From Thermocrinis albus DSM 14484 (GTDB lineage Bacteria > Aquificota > Aquificia > Aquificales > Aquificaceae), in the NCBI RefSeq assembly GCF_000025605.1, contig NC_013894.1, forward strand, positions 1,436,578 through 1,500,577: a stretch of DNA of 64,000 nt, written 5' to 3'. Positions within the stretch are counted from its first letter, which is position 1. Every line of letters starts with the position of its first letter. The notes under the pieces are model-generated. The model saw only the letters and a list, made by a program, of their open reading frames with translations. It searched no databases and had not been told where the DNA came from. A program made the translations under genes and the position numbers. Of the stretch, positions 1-12,834 are shown piece by piece.

Positions 1-162
1 TACTTCAGAAGCAGGGGGCTGGATACGGCGGAGCTTTGGGTGGGTGACGAAAACTATCAGGCAAAGAACTTTTATAGATCTTTGGGTTTCCTTGAGAAGG
101 ACAGGTTCAACTACTGGATAAGGATGACCAAAAGCTTGAAGGATGGAGAAAAGTCTGGCTGA
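1..162 (+). CDS. GNAT-family acetyltransferase, C-terminal fragment (5' end outside window)
   Basis: Frame 1 is open from the first base and ends at TGA 160-162, giving the last 53 residues of a protein. The fragment contains QAKNFYRSLGFLEKDRF, the classic C-terminal strand-helix of GNAT acyltransferases (A-x-x-F-Y-x-x-L-G-F), which packs against the acetyl-CoA site. The acceptor substrate cannot be told from this piece. Its 3' end overlaps the next gene by 20 bases, so the two are probably cotranscribed. A RimI-like N-acetyltransferase is one possibility, but the fragment does not decide it. Confidence 0.8.
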   Translation, partial: YFRSRGLDTAELWVGDENYQAKNFYRSLGFLEKDRFNYWIRMTKSLKDGEKSG

Positions 163-2002
163 TACACTGAAGGAGCGTATATCCAAAGCCCGTAACTCTG
201 TAAAAATAGCGTCCGCGTGGATAAGAGGAGATATTTTGGAGGATCTACTGTCGGTGGTGTGTGAAGGTGTCTCGGTAGAGGTGATCGTGAGAGTTTCTCA
301 GAAGGAAGATCTGGATATAACGGACCTGAGGGTATTCCGCGCTGTGAGGAAATGTGGTGGAAGGATATACATAAATCCTAAACTGCACGCCAAGATGGTA
401 ATTGTGGATGATAGCTGGGCCGTGGTGGGCTCTGCTAACCTCACCTATTCGGGTGTGGTGGGCAACATAGAAGCTGTGGTAGAGGTGCTTCAGGAGGAGG
501 AGATTGGTAGACTGGCTGATCTTTTTGAAGAGATAAAGAGGTCTTCTACGGAGCTGTATCCTGACGCTGTAGGTGTTGTAATATCCTCCGAGATATCTAC
601 GGTGCGAGCTTTACTACTGGAGGATTTAGAAGAACAGTCCTTGGTAAAACTGCCTACCTCTGATGGTTTTTTGGTGTGCCGTGTATCCAACATATCGGCG
701 CGGGGTATAGACATCTCCCTTTTGGAACGCAGAGAGTGGCATAAGGACTGGATGATCTCTTTGGTGAGAGCCATCTCTCAGGAAAAGGGTGATTTTATGT
801 TGGCGGAGTTAAAGGTCCTGTGCCACTACAGGACGGTAAAGGGACAAAGGGAGGGTCAGTTTGGTATACCTCTGAGAGCTGTGGCGGTAGGAACTCAGGT
901 TCTTCCCTTCGCAAAAAAAGATGAGGAAATAGCCGAAGTTTTTCGCATCAACATGTCCGGATACCTTATGGACGTGGGTGTGAGGGTGGGAAAGCTTTAT
1001 GGCACAGAGGTGGATGTTTTTATGGATCTTACGAAAGTGGTGAGTATGCATATGGCGGTTCTGGGTACCACCGGTTCGGGAAAGACCACCTTTGTGCGTA
1101 GAGTCATAGAAAACATACCCCACAACTATGTACAAGTTATCGTTATGGACCTCTTCGGTGAGTATTATCAGAAACTTCAGATACCCCGTGAGAATATTAT
1201 CCACGTTAAGATCCCCTATACCCTGTTTCCCATAGACGCTTACGATGTTAAGACCATGCTGAGGTCTTACGGTGTAGATATACAGGAAAGATCCAGTGAG
1301 GAGAGAAGGTTTTTGGCGGGTGTAAGGAAGTTTCTCAAGCCAGATCTTAGTCTTTTGGGATACAGAGAGAAGAGTTTGGAGGAGATCCTGCTGTTGGAGG
1401 CGGGAGGTCTTCAGCTCAGTGTGATGGAGTTTATGGAGATGGCCAAGAGAGACTTGGGAGAGGAGGCTCTGAAGAACCAGAGGGATGTGTGGAGATCCCT
1501 CTACGAAGGTATAAGGTCCCATGCTCCTGTTGTGGTGTTTGACCTCAGTGATTTACTGCATCTGGACTCGCGCCTCAACATAGTGGGTCTTCTTTTGAAG
1601 GAGCTTTTCCTTCTTTCTAGAGAGAACGGGAAAAAACGCGTGGTGGTGTTGGAAGAGGCCCATCACTTTGCCCCGGAAAGGTCTGTTTCTGAACCGCCTG
1701 CCGGTAGGGAGAATTTGGCCTTTATCATGACCAAGAGAATAGCTCTAGAAGGGAGGAAGTTGGGAATAGGACTCGTGGCTGTTACCCAAAGACCTGCCAA
1801 CATCAGCAAGTACATTCTTTCTCAACTCAACACGCAAGCAGTGTTCCGCCTCATAACCCGTAACGATCTGGAAGCTGTTTCTATCCTTCTAGGAGAAGAA
1901 GGAGGGGATCTTTTGAGACTTCTACCTCTCTTGAGGCCTGGAACCCTTTACCTAAACGGACTCGCTGTGCCCTTTGGCATGCTTCTTCAGATAGAGCTTT
2001 AA
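143..2002 (+). CDS. PLD-like domain fused to HerA-type ATPase
   Basis: A 619-residue fusion. Residues 1-130 are a single phospholipase-D-like module with the HxK(x)4D(x)6GSxN signature: H82, K84, D89 and GSAN at 97-100. Residues 165-290 are a linker/beta-rich part, as seen before HerA motors. Residues 300-619 are a HerA/FtsK-type ATPase with Walker A GTTGSGKT (308-315), Walker [11 protein letters not shown] (about 500-509) and the HerA-like [18 protein letters not shown]. HerA proteins are hexameric DNA translocases; a single-HxK PLD module must dimerise to form an active site. I infer a DNA-processing machine, possibly nuclease plus pump, in repair or defence. No NurA or Sir2 partner is adjacent. 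It overlaps the GNAT gene and meets prfA tail to tail. Confidence 0.85.
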   Translation: MEKSLADTLKERISKARNSVKIASAWIRGDILEDLLSVVCEGVSVEVIVRVSQKEDLDITDLRVFRAVRKCGGRIYINPKLHAKMVIVDDSWAVVGSANLTYSGVVGNIEAVVEVLQEEEIGRLADLFEEIKRSSTELYPDAVGVVISSEISTVRALLLEDLEEQSLVKLPTSDGFLVCRVSNISARGIDISLLERREWHKDWMISLVRAISQEKGDFMLAELKVLCHYRTVKGQREGQFGIPLRAVAVGTQVLPFAKKDEEIAEVFRINMSGYLMDVGVRVGKLYGTEVDVFMDLTKVVSMHMAVLGTTGSGKTTFVRRVIENIPHNYVQVIVMDLFGEYYQKLQIPRENIIHVKIPYTLFPIDAYDVKTMLRSYGVDIQERSSEERRFLAGVRKFLKPDLSLLGYREKSLEEILLLEAGGLQLSVMEFMEMAKRDLGEEALKNQRDVWRSLYEGIRSHAPVVVFDLSDLLHLDSRLNIVGLLLKELFLLSRENGKKRVVVLEEAHHFAPERSVSEPPAGRENLAFIMTKRIALEGRKLGIGLVAVTQRPANISKYILSQLNTQAVFRLITRNDLEAVSILLGEEGGDLLRLLPLLRPGTLYLNGLAVPFGMLLQIEL

Positions 2003-3078
2003 CTTACATTCATTGCCTTCAGTTTTTGTTCCACATCGTGTTCAATAAGGGCGTCTATTATCTCGTCCAGCTTTCCTTCCAGTACGTCCTGCAGGCGATA
2101 TATGGTCAGGTTTATGCGGTGATCTGTGACTCTGTTCTGTATGAAGTTATAGGTTCTTATCTTCTCACTTCTCTCTCCTGTGCCTATCTGTTCCCGTTTT
2201 TCTTTGGCCAGTTCTTCCCTTTTCTGTCGGTCATAGAAGTCCTTCAGACGTGCGTAGAGGATCTTAAGGGCCTTCATGCGGTTTTGGTACTGGGATCTTT
2301 CGTCCTGACACGTCACCACTATACCTGTTGGTAGGTGAGTTATACGCACCGCTGTCTCGGTGGTGTTCACGTACTGTCCACCTGCACTACTAGCTCTGAA
2401 GGTCTCTATCTTCAGGTCCTTGGGATCTATGTGTACCTCCGTTTCGTCTGCCTCTGGCAGTACCGCCACCGTAGCGGTGGAGGTATGAATCCTTCCACCG
2501 GCTTCCGTTACGGGAACTCGCTGTACACGATGCACCCCACTTTCGTACTTTAGTCTAGAATATGCACCTTCTCCCTCTACCAGAGCTATAACTTCCTTAT
2601 AACCACCGAGACCTGTTTTCTGAGCACTCAGGATACTGAACTTCCATCCCTTTTCCTCAGCATACCTCTGGTACATATGCAAAAGATCTCTGGCAAAGAG
2701 AGCTGCCTCCTCCCCTCCTACACCTGCCCTTATCTCCAGTATGACGTTCTTGGAATCCCTCTCATCCTTAGGAAGGAGATGTATCTTTATACGTTTTTCC
2801 GTACTCTCCAGCTCTTTTTCCAATCTCTTAATTTCCTCTTTTGCAAGGGGTTCCAGTTCCGGGTTTTTGAGAAGTTCCTTGGTTTCCTCCAACTCCTTTA
2901 GGATCTTCCTGTACTCTTGATGAAGACGGTGGAGTTCTTCCAGTTCCTTAAGTTCCTTGCTGATCTGAGCAAACTTTAACCTGTCTTTTACGATGTCAGG
3001 ATCCAGTACCTCAGCCTGTAGCTGTAGGTAGCGCTTTTCCGCAAGGTTCAGCTTATCTTCAAGCTCCTTTTGGAGCAT
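1999..3078 (-). CDS. prfA: Peptide chain release factor 1
   Basis: Class I release factor (359 residues) that recognises UAA/UAG and triggers peptidyl-tRNA hydrolysis. The GGQ motif is at 233-235, in [17 protein letters not shown], and the RF1-type anticodon tripeptide PVT is at 189-191, followed by [18 protein letters not shown], which separates RF1 from RF2 (SPF). The N-terminal 100 residues are a charged helical hairpin, as in domain 1. It is the last gene of the minus-strand run; its ATG overlaps the end of rpmE by 20 bases, so it is translationally coupled. The usual His after GGQ is Tyr here, a conservative variation. Confidence 0.96.
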   Translation of the reverse strand: MLQKELEDKLNLAEKRYLQLQAEVLDPDIVKDRLKFAQISKELKELEELHRLHQEYRKILKELEETKELLKNPELEPLAKEEIKRLEKELESTEKRIKIHLLPKDERDSKNVILEIRAGVGGEEAALFARDLLHMYQRYAEEKGWKFSILSAQKTGLGGYKEVIALVEGEGAYSRLKYESGVHRVQRVPVTEAGGRIHTSTATVAVLPEADETEVHIDPKDLKIETFRASSAGGQYVNTTETAVRITHLPTGIVVTCQDERSQYQNRMKALKILYARLKDFYDRQKREELAKEKREQIGTGERSEKIRTYNFIQNRVTDHRINLTIYRLQDVLEGKLDEIIDALIEHDVEQKLKAMNVS

Positions 3079-3250
3079 TTATCTCCAGGAAGAAGGGTTT
3101 TACCCTTAGTTTGCCTGTGTAAAAGGGGTGGCACGCGTTACACACTTCCAGGTACACTGTCCCACCTTTTGTGCTCATGAGGGTGAAAGTGTTACCACAA
3201 CCGCACACGAAGGTGGTAGGCTTTAGTTCCGGATGTATCCCTTTCTTCAT
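3059..3250 (-). CDS. rpmE: 50S ribosomal protein L31 (zinc-binding form)
   Basis: 63 residues with the C-type L31 zinc ligands CxC (C16, C18) and CxxC (C37, C40), followed by HPFYTGK, the family signature near the C-terminus. L31 bridges the central protuberance of the 50S subunit and the 30S head. Presence of all four cysteines means this is the zinc-loaded C+ paralogue rather than the zinc-starvation C- form. It lies between alaS (two-base gap) and prfA (20-base overlap). The rpmE-prfA pairing is common in bacteria. Confidence 0.96.
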   Translation of the reverse strand: MKKGIHPELKPTTFVCGCGNTFTLMSTKGGTVYLEVCNACHPFYTGKLRVKPFFLEINAPKGA

Positions 3251-3252
3251 CC

Positions 3253-6883
<3,631 letters not shown>

Positions 6884-6887
<4 letters not shown>

Positions 6888-7927
6888 GCCACCCTTTTGA
6901 CAAGAATCTCCTCAAAGGACAGTCTGGCCAAAAGCCACACCACCGAAGACTCTGCTCCCTGATTGAGGTTTACGCCGGAGGAACAAAGGCCGTCACAGCA
7001 ACCACCTGTGTTTTCATCCAGAAGGGGAACACCCAAAAGGTTTCTGCCTGTGAACCACTGAAGGGCCTGCAGAGCTCTCGTCAACCATTCTTCTTCCCCC
7101 GTTATGGTGTAAGCTTCCAAACACGCAAGGGTTGTAGAAGAGGCCTCTATGGGTTGTTGATCAAAGACGGCCTTTCTGCCACCTTTTTTGAACCATCCTT
7201 TGTTACCAATGGGGGAGAAGGTGTCTCCCTGCCAGGTGTTTTCACATAAAAACCTTAGGGTCCTTAGACCTGCATCTATCAACTCATCCCGCGACAGTAT
7301 CTTACCTGCTACCAAAAGGGCATGAGGTAGTAAAGCGTTTTCGTAAGTCATAGTGTCCTCAAACCATTCCCAGTCCTTGTGTCTGTGGCTAAGGTACATG
7401 TTGTAGAGTTTATCGGCACTAAGGTTCAGAAGATGGTACGCCTTTCTCTCGGAGGAGAGTTCCCAGTACCTACCGATAGCCAGCAGTGCGTTGGCCACAC
7501 CCCTAGGGCTGTTTAGTTCTGTCACCACCTGTAGAGATCTGTTGAGAAGAGTCTGGATGGCACTTTCCATAGGTCCATCTTGCCAGAGATAAAGAGACTC
7601 CACCAGTCCCTGTAAGGCTCTACCTTGACAGTCCTCCGAGAAAGACTCCTCTAAGGGTTTTCGGTCATAGCTGAAGAAGTTATGGAACTTTCCATCTTCC
7701 CTTTGGGCGTATGCCAGAAAAGCCAGATACCTCTCCGCTAAATCTGTAGCATCTTCCAGTTCCAGAAGAGTGGCCTTTATGGCCACTGTGAGAGCTCTGG
7801 CGTTGTCGTCGGTGGTGTAACCTGTCCTCCTGTTAGGGATGGGGCCTATGGCGTGCTGTATTATACCTGTATCGTCTGTAAGTCGGCGCAAGTGTCTCAG
7901 ATCTGGCTCCGGTAACCTCAGCTCCAT
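6884..7927 (-). CDS. Alpha/alpha-barrel carbohydrate-active-like protein
   Basis: About 347 residues starting MELRLPEPDLRHLRRLTDD. The chosen ATG (7927) has an AGAGGGGG ribosome site 7 bases upstream and overlaps the preceding gene by 10 bases; a 24-residue longer reading from 7999 lies inside that gene and is rejected. It contains TGYTTDDNARAL near residue 40 and repeated helix pairs (FEDTMTYENALLPHALL, SSTTLACLEAY), characteristic of six-hairpin (alpha/alpha) toroids that trail or accompany GT4 glycosyltransferases. Members are usually annotated only as glycosyltransferase-associated. Three acidic/aromatic clusters could form a sugar-binding groove. The reaction is unknown. Confidence 0.7.
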
Positions 7928-9084
7928 GATTTTACCCCCTCTCTGGAGACCTTCTCTGCAAGTCGGAGATACTCCCTGGCTAAGTTGGTCCAGCTCCACC
8001 CAGCTGTTTTTCTGGCTATACTTCTCCTAAGACTAATGCGCAGGTCTTGACAATGAGCCAGACGGGAGAGAGCCTGCGCCATACTGATAGGATCGTTGAA
8101 GGGTACCAATATACCTGAGCCGTCTTTGAGAAGTTCGGAAGCGTATATGTAAGGTGTTGAGATTATGGCTTTTCCTAAGTGAGCTGCAAAGGTAAGAGTA
8201 CCGCTAGATATCTGCTGATAACCGGGATAGGGTGTGAGGTATATATCCACCGCTTCTATGAGATCCAAAAGCTCTTCCTCCTCCAGGTATCTGTTGATCC
8301 ATATAACATGGTTTTCCAAACCTAACTCTTCCACCATCCTTTCCAACATGTTCCTGTAGCTCTCACCTTCTCTTCTGAAGACTTCGGGATGGGTTGCACC
8401 CGCTATTATGTACACCAAGTTAGGAGCTTCCTCAATGGCCATTTTCAAAGCTTTCAGAGCTGTTTCAAGTCCCTTTCCAGGACCGATGAGCCCAAAGGTG
8501 AGAACCGATACACGTCCGTCCAACTGAAGCTCCCTCCTCCAGCGTAAAGGATCACCCTTCTTTCGGGCAGGCACACCGTGAGGTATCCATACCACCTTCT
8601 GTAAGGACACCCGATAGATGTTTCTGAGGATATCAAAACCACTGCGAGATATGATCACCACCCTGCTAGATCCTTTTATTAAGCTGAGAAGTATCTCCCT
8701 CTGTGAGGGTGTTGGCTCCACCAGTAGTGTATGTAGTACCGTTATCACAGGTACCTTCAGGTGGCGTAGCAGCTCCAGTAACATAACACCATCCTGTCCA
8801 CCGAATATCCCATACTCGTGCTGAAGGATAACCACATCCACTGTGTCGTTAAGGAAGGTGGCTGCTCTTCTGTAGTCCTCTAACTCCTCCTGGCGTAGTA
8901 AAAACTCCACATCTTGTGGGTTCTCTGTTGGTATATCGTCCTTTCTAACCACCGAAACTACTTTTACTTCCGCACCGTTCTCAACAAGCCCCTCCACCAA
9001 CCCTTTGGAGAAAGAGGCTATACCACACCTCCTGGGAGGATAAGTGCTTACCACACCTATCCTTACCCCATGACCTCCCAACAT
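7918..9084 (-). CDS. GT4-family glycosyltransferase
   Basis: 388 residues, GT-B fold. The N-terminus IGVVSTYPPRRCGIASFSKGL is the acceptor-domain start typical of GT4, and the C-terminal domain carries the nucleotide-sugar region (FGLIGPGKGLETALKAL, YPGYQQISSGTLTFAAHLGKAII). Retaining GT4 enzymes transfer sugars such as glucose or mannose from NDP-donors. It heads the run GT4, alpha/alpha-barrel, Gfo/Idh, alaS, rpmE, prfA. The ATG at 9084 has only a weak ribosome site; a GGGAGG lies just inside the frame, so a start a few codons later (GTG in IGVV) is possible. A structured element ends 3 bases before this ATG (see 9087-9180). Confidence 0.85.
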   Translation of the reverse strand: MLGGHGVRIGVVSTYPPRRCGIASFSKGLVEGLVENGAEVKVVSVVRKDDIPTENPQDVEFLLRQEELEDYRRAATFLNDTVDVVILQHEYGIFGGQDGVMLLELLRHLKVPVITVLHTLLVEPTPSQREILLSLIKGSSRVVIISRSGFDILRNIYRVSLQKVVWIPHGVPARKKGDPLRWRRELQLDGRVSVLTFGLIGPGKGLETALKALKMAIEEAPNLVYIIAGATHPEVFRREGESYRNMLERMVEELGLENHVIWINRYLEEEELLDLIEAVDIYLTPYPGYQQISSGTLTFAAHLGKAIISTPYIYASELLKDGSGILVPFNDPISMAQALSRLAHCQDLRISLRRSIARKTAGWSWTNLAREYLRLAEKVSREGVKSWS

Positions 9085-9086
9085 CT

Positions 9087-9180
9087 ACCCAAGCTGTTAA
9101 GTGTCAGCTTGGGTGCCGGGCTATTTGTACCCCGCCCTTCTGAGAGTGTCCCGGACCCGGCAGGCGGCATTGGACACTCC
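9087..9180 (-). ncRNA. Candidate structured RNA element, copy A (three interleaved helices plus hairpin)
   Basis: Seen in sequence, plus coordinates: hairpin 9087-9096/9105-9114 (10 bp, 8-nt loop); helix a 9114-9120/9156-9162 (TGCCGGG/CCCGGCA); helix b 9132-9136/9163-9167 (CCGCC/GGCGG); helix c 9144-9151/9172-9179 (GAGTGTCC/GGACACTC). The order a-b-c-a'-b'-c' means all three helices cross. A second copy at 31525-31621 keeps helix a exactly and changes b, c and the hairpin by compensating pairs. On the minus strand the element is the 5' leader of the GT4 gene; on the plus strand it lies before the rplT promoter, so minus is preferred. I do not recognise it as a known riboswitch or ribozyme class. 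Confidence 0.6.
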
Positions 9181-9200
9181 CTATTACCGAATAAAATTTA

Positions 9201-9209
9201 TGTTATAAT
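9201..9209 (+). promoter_or_regulatory. Extended -10 promoter of rplT-pheS-trpE
   Basis: TGTTATAAT gives an extended -10 (TG-N-TATAAT) about 22 bases before the rplT ATG. No convincing -35 is seen at the expected distance. A strong ribosome site TTAGGAGG follows. The structured element at 9087-9180 lies upstream of this promoter and is therefore not part of this transcript. Confidence 0.6.
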
Positions 9210-9231
9210 GTGAAGGCTTAGGAGGTACATA

Positions 9232-9591
9232 ATGAGGGTAAAAGGTCCATCATCCCGTAAATTTAAAAAGAAGATTCTGAAGCTGGCCAAAGGTTTCAGA
9301 GGTAAGAGAAAGAACGTATACAGACGTGCTAAGGAGTATGTCTTCAGAGCTCTTCAGTATCAGTATAGGGACAGAAGACAGCGCAAAAGGGAGTTCAGAA
9401 GGCTCTGGATAGCTCGTATAAACGCAGCGGTAAGACTACATGGTATTTCTTACAGTAGGTTCATGCACGGTCTTAAGCTGGCAGGAATAGATCTCAACAG
9501 GAAGATCTTGGCCGATATGGCTGTCAGAGATCCGGAGGCCTTTGGCCAGATAGTGGAGAAGGCCAAAGAGGCCCTTACCAAGACCGCATGA
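9232..9591 (+). CDS. rplT: 50S ribosomal protein L20
   Basis: 119 residues, very basic N-terminal extension ([21 protein letters not shown]) then the L20 globular core with [20 protein letters not shown] and [13 protein letters not shown]20 binds 23S rRNA early in 50S assembly and in many bacteria represses its own operon by binding its mRNA. Here infC and rpmI, its usual upstream partners, are missing from the window, so the operon is rearranged. It overlaps pheS by 4 bases (ATGA), so the two are translationally coupled; rplT-pheS order is conserved in many bacteria. Confidence 0.98.
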   Translation: MRVKGPSSRKFKKKILKLAKGFRGKRKNVYRRAKEYVFRALQYQYRDRRQRKREFRRLWIARINAAVRLHGISYSRFMHGLKLAGIDLNRKILADMAVRDPEAFGQIVEKAKEALTKTA

Positions 9592-10610
9592 TACCAGTAG
9601 AGGAGATAGAAAGGGCCGTATTGGAGGAACTGGAGAAAGTATCGGCTCTTCACCAGCTTCAGGAGATAAAGGCCAAGTACTTAGGTAAGAAGGGTGTTCT
9701 TACACAAGCGCTTAAAGAACTACCCTCTTTACCTGCGGAGGAAAGAAAGGTGGTGGGAGCTTCCCTCAACCGTCTTAAAGAGAAACTGGAGCATCTCTTC
9801 CGTCAGAGAGAGGAAGAACTCAAGATCCGTCAGTGGGAGGAGGAGCTGAGAAAAGAGTGGTACGATCTTACAGTACCACCCACCTCTTACCTAGGTGGAC
9901 TTCATCCCATCACCCTCACCATAAGGAGAATAAGGGACATACTGACCAGTATGGGCTTTGAAGTAAAATCCGGTCCAGAGGTAGAGTTAGAAGCTTATAA
10001 CTTCGACATGCTCAACATACCTCCTTATCATCCCGCTCGTGATATGCAGGATACCTTTTACTTAGATAAAGAGGGTTATCTGCTACGGACTCATACATCT
10101 CCCGTGCAGGTGAGGGTCATGTTGGAACAAGAACCTCCCATCAAGATGATAGCCTACGGTAAGGTATACAGAAGAGATGATGATCCCACTCACTCTCCTA
10201 TGTTTCACCAGGTGGAGGGGCTTGTGATAGATAGAGACGTCTCTTTTGGGCACATGAAGTACACTATAGAGACTTTTCTGAAAAGTTTCTTCGGTGAGGA
10301 TCTACCCGTGAGATTCAGAGCCTCTTACTTTCCCTTCACCGAACCCTCTGCTGAGGTGGACATAGGTTGCAGCGTGTGTGGTGGCACAGGTTGTAGGGTG
10401 TGTAAAGGATCAGGTTGGTTAGAAGTCATGGGATGCGGAATGGTACATCCGCAGGTGCTCAGAAACTGTGGTATCGATCCTGATGTTTATCAGGGTTTTG
10501 CCTTTGGCATGGGTGTGGAAAGACTGGCCATGATATACTACAGGGTAGATAACATAAAACTTTTCTACGAAAACGACCTTAGATTTCTGAGGCAACTGCG
10601 GTGGATCTGA
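9588..10610 (+). CDS. pheS: Phenylalanyl-tRNA synthetase alpha subunit
   Basis: 340 residues. The N-terminal coiled coil (about 1-90) contacts tRNA; the class II catalytic core follows, with [10 protein letters not shown], the motif 2 loop [20 protein letters not shown], a small CxxC...CxxC insert ([16 protein letters not shown]) and motif 3 [16 protein letters not shown] near the C-terminus. It forms the alpha2beta2 enzyme with PheT, whose gene is not in the window. Cotranscribed with rplT; trpE follows with a 10-base overlap. tRNA-Phe itself is at 43078-43150. Confidence 0.97.
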   Translation: MIPVEEIERAVLEELEKVSALHQLQEIKAKYLGKKGVLTQALKELPSLPAEERKVVGASLNRLKEKLEHLFRQREEELKIRQWEEELRKEWYDLTVPPTSYLGGLHPITLTIRRIRDILTSMGFEVKSGPEVELEAYNFDMLNIPPYHPARDMQDTFYLDKEGYLLRTHTSPVQVRVMLEQEPPIKMIAYGKVYRRDDDPTHSPMFHQVEGLVIDRDVSFGHMKYTIETFLKSFFGEDLPVRFRASYFPFTEPSAEVDIGCSVCGGTGCRVCKGSGWLEVMGCGMVHPQVLRNCGIDPDVYQGFAFGMGVERLAMIYYRVDNIKLFYENDLRFLRQLRWI

Positions 10611-12064
10611 ACATATCCTTACAACGCGCTTTAGAACTCACCACTCTTTACAGGCCCGTTGCTCTGTACACGGAGGTTTTGGCAGACACAGAGACACCTC
10701 TCTCCCTCTTTTTGAAACTCAGAAAAGAAGGTGCCTTTAACATACTACTGGAGAGTGCCGAAGGCGGAAGTCAGTGGGGAAGATACTCCTTCATAATAAG
10801 ATCAGAAAGTTTTTACTGGAAACTTCTCAGGAAAAGGGGTGAGGTTTTTCAGAGAGGACGATTCAGGGAGGTGGTAACCGAGGATCCTTTCGGTGAACTT
10901 AACAAGGTGATGAGCACCTTTCAGCCTTACAGGGACCCATCCCTACCGCGTTTCTGGGGAGGACTGGTGGGGTACGTTTCTTACGACGTGGTGAAACATT
11001 ACGAACCTGTAAGGGACTCTCTAGATGACCCTCTTATGCTACCCGACATCATGATGGTGCTGACAGATCTTGTAGTGATACACGACAACCTGACAGGCAA
11101 GGTGAAGGTGGTGGTTCCCCTCTTTGAGAGCAGTGTAGAGGAGTACAGGAGAGGCGAACGAACCATAGAGGACACCCTACACCACATCTTCCACAGAAGC
11201 GTGCTTCCTTCCTCTTTTAAGGAGAAGGAACCTTCCGGATGGACTTCCAACACCTCCCAGCAGGAGTTTATAGATATGGTGACCCGTGCCAAGGAATATA
11301 TAGCTGCAGGTGATGTTATTCAGGTGGTCCTATCTCAGCGTTTTTACAAAAGCTGGAAAGGCGATCCCCAGAACATCTACAGGGTGCTACGGTACATAAA
11401 CCCTTCTCCCTACATGTATTATCTGGACATGGGAAGCTTCCAAGTGATAGGATCATCTCCGGAGGTTTTGGTAAGGGTAGAGGATAAGACAGCTCACACC
11501 CGTCCCATAGCGGGTACCAGAAGGAGGGGCAGAACGGAGGAGGAGGACGTAAGACTGGAGGAAGAGCTTGTAAAGGACGAAAAAGAACGTGCGGAGCATC
11601 TCATGTTAGTGGATCTTGCCAGAAACGATCTGGCCAGGGTGTGTGTGCCTGGTAGTGTCAAGGTGAAAGAGTTTATGAAGGTGGAGCGCTATTCTCATGT
11701 CATGCATATGGTAAGTCATGTGGATGGTATCTTGGCAGAGGGTGTTTCTCCCTTTGACGTTCTTAAGGCTGTCTTTCCGGCAGGTACTGTATCGGGTGCA
11801 CCAAAGGTTAGGGCTATGCAGATCATAGAAGAGCTGGAAAAAGAACGTAGAGGGATATACGCTGGTAGCGTAGGTTATGTATCCTTCGAGGGTAACATGG
11901 ATATGGCCATAGCTATAAGGACGGCCGTTTACAGGGGTGGCGAGATCTTTGTGCAGGCAGGTGCAGGTATAGTGGCGGACTCTGATCCTTACAGAGAGTG
12001 GTTAGAGACTGTAAACAAAGCCAAGGCGGTGATGAAAGCTGTAGATATGGCTTCTTCAGTTTGA
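10601..12064 (+). CDS. trpE: Anthranilate synthase component I
   Basis: 487 residues, GTG start overlapping pheS. Chorismate-utilising enzyme family: feedback domain at the N-terminus (LLESAEGGSQWGRYSFI carries the LLES tryptophan-binding motif), then the catalytic domain with HTRPIAGTRRRG, DLARNDLARV and FPAGTVSGAPKVRAMQIIEELE. Converts chorismate plus glutamine-derived ammonia to anthranilate with TrpG. TrpG and the rest of the trp genes are absent here, in line with dispersed biosynthetic genes in Aquificaceae. The LLES motif argues for anthranilate synthase over PabB. Confidence 0.93.
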   Translation: MDLNISLQRALELTTLYRPVALYTEVLADTETPLSLFLKLRKEGAFNILLESAEGGSQWGRYSFIIRSESFYWKLLRKRGEVFQRGRFREVVTEDPFGELNKVMSTFQPYRDPSLPRFWGGLVGYVSYDVVKHYEPVRDSLDDPLMLPDIMMVLTDLVVIHDNLTGKVKVVVPLFESSVEEYRRGERTIEDTLHHIFHRSVLPSSFKEKEPSGWTSNTSQQEFIDMVTRAKEYIAAGDVIQVVLSQRFYKSWKGDPQNIYRVLRYINPSPYMYYLDMGSFQVIGSSPEVLVRVEDKTAHTRPIAGTRRRGRTEEEDVRLEEELVKDEKERAEHLMLVDLARNDLARVCVPGSVKVKEFMKVERYSHVMHMVSHVDGILAEGVSPFDVLKAVFPAGTVSGAPKVRAMQIIEELEKERRGIYAGSVGYVSFEGNMDMAIAIRTAVYRGGEIFVQAGAGIVADSDPYREWLETVNKAKAVMKAVDMASSV

Positions 12065-12093
12065 TATATACTATCCACCTTAGGAGGGAAAAA

Positions 12094-12834
12094 ATGAAAA
12101 AGGCTATCTTTCTGACAGGTCTTTTGGTTCTTTCTGCCGGTATGTGGGCCTGCAGCGGTTCTGCGGCGTGTCCCACCAAAGACAAGGTAAAGACATCGGT
12201 GAAAGATCTTATTCCGGGTGATTTCACCGTGGAGGAGGTGAACCCCCTGAAGGATATAAAGGGACTGTGTGAGGTGGTAGTAAAAGTAGGTGCGTCCCCC
12301 ATAGTTTTTTACATGGATCAGAAAGGAGAATATGTCCTTGCGGGCAACTTACTTTCTCTAAAGGATAAGAAAAACCTCACAAGGGAGCGCCAACAGGAGT
12401 TTATGAAGATAAGCCAGGATAAAGTGAAGGAGCTGGAAAAGTACACCGACATGACCTTTGGAGCAAAAGGTAGCGGTAAGTTCATCTATTTCTTCACGGA
12501 TCCCGACTGTCCCTTCTGTAAAAGGTCGGAACCTATAGTGGAAGAGTGGGCCAAAAAGAATAATGTGGAAGTGCGCGTTATACTGTATCCTCTACCCATA
12601 CACCCAGACGCCTTTCCCAAATCTGTTTCTTTAGTGTGTGATAAAAAAACATGGGAAGACTATAAGAGGGGTTATATGGGCAGTCAGTGTGAGGAAGGTA
12701 AAAAGAAAGTGCAGAGCAATCTGGAGCTGGGACAAAAGCTAGGCATAAACGGTACCCCTACCTTTATAGGTATGAACGGAAAAGTTCAGTCAGGCCTTCC
12801 CACAGAGGATGACTTGAACAAACTGATAAATTGA
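12094..12834 (+). CDS. DsbC/DsbG-like thiol:disulfide isomerase, exported
   Basis: 246 residues from ATG 12094, preceded by TAGGAGGG; a longer frame from 11998 would overlap trpE and is rejected. An N-terminal signal peptide ends around C20 (a possible lipidation site, though MWAC is not a canonical lipobox). A dimerisation-like region follows (about 30-90), then a thioredoxin fold with active site CPFC at 139-142 and cis-Pro loop GTPTF near the C-terminus. Extra cysteines occur at 26 and 59. It probably shuffles or reduces disulfides in the periplasm and may serve cytochrome or CuA-centre assembly. Confidence 0.87.
   Translation: MKKAIFLTGLLVLSAGMWACSGSAACPTKDKVKTSVKDLIPGDFTVEEVNPLKDIKGLCEVVVKVGASPIVFYMDQKGEYVLAGNLLSLKDKKNLTRERQQEFMKISQDKVKELEKYTDMTFGAKGSGKFIYFFTDPDCPFCKRSEPIVEEWAKKNNVEVRVILYPLPIHPDAFPKSVSLVCDKKTWEDYKRGYMGSQCEEGKKKVQSNLELGQKLGINGTPTFIGMNGKVQSGLPTEDDLNKLIN

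Noticed and set aside
809..1522. 237-codon minus-strand frame
   Set aside because: It lies opposite the HerA-type ATPase with clear Walker motifs on the plus strand; the composition is unlike a real protein.
9087..9180. Identification of the element as an L20 autoregulatory leader or ZTP riboswitch
   Set aside because: It lies upstream of the rplT promoter and not in its transcript, the second copy is not near rplT, and the CCGCCTG similarity to ZTP is not kept in copy B and lacks the rest of that consensus.
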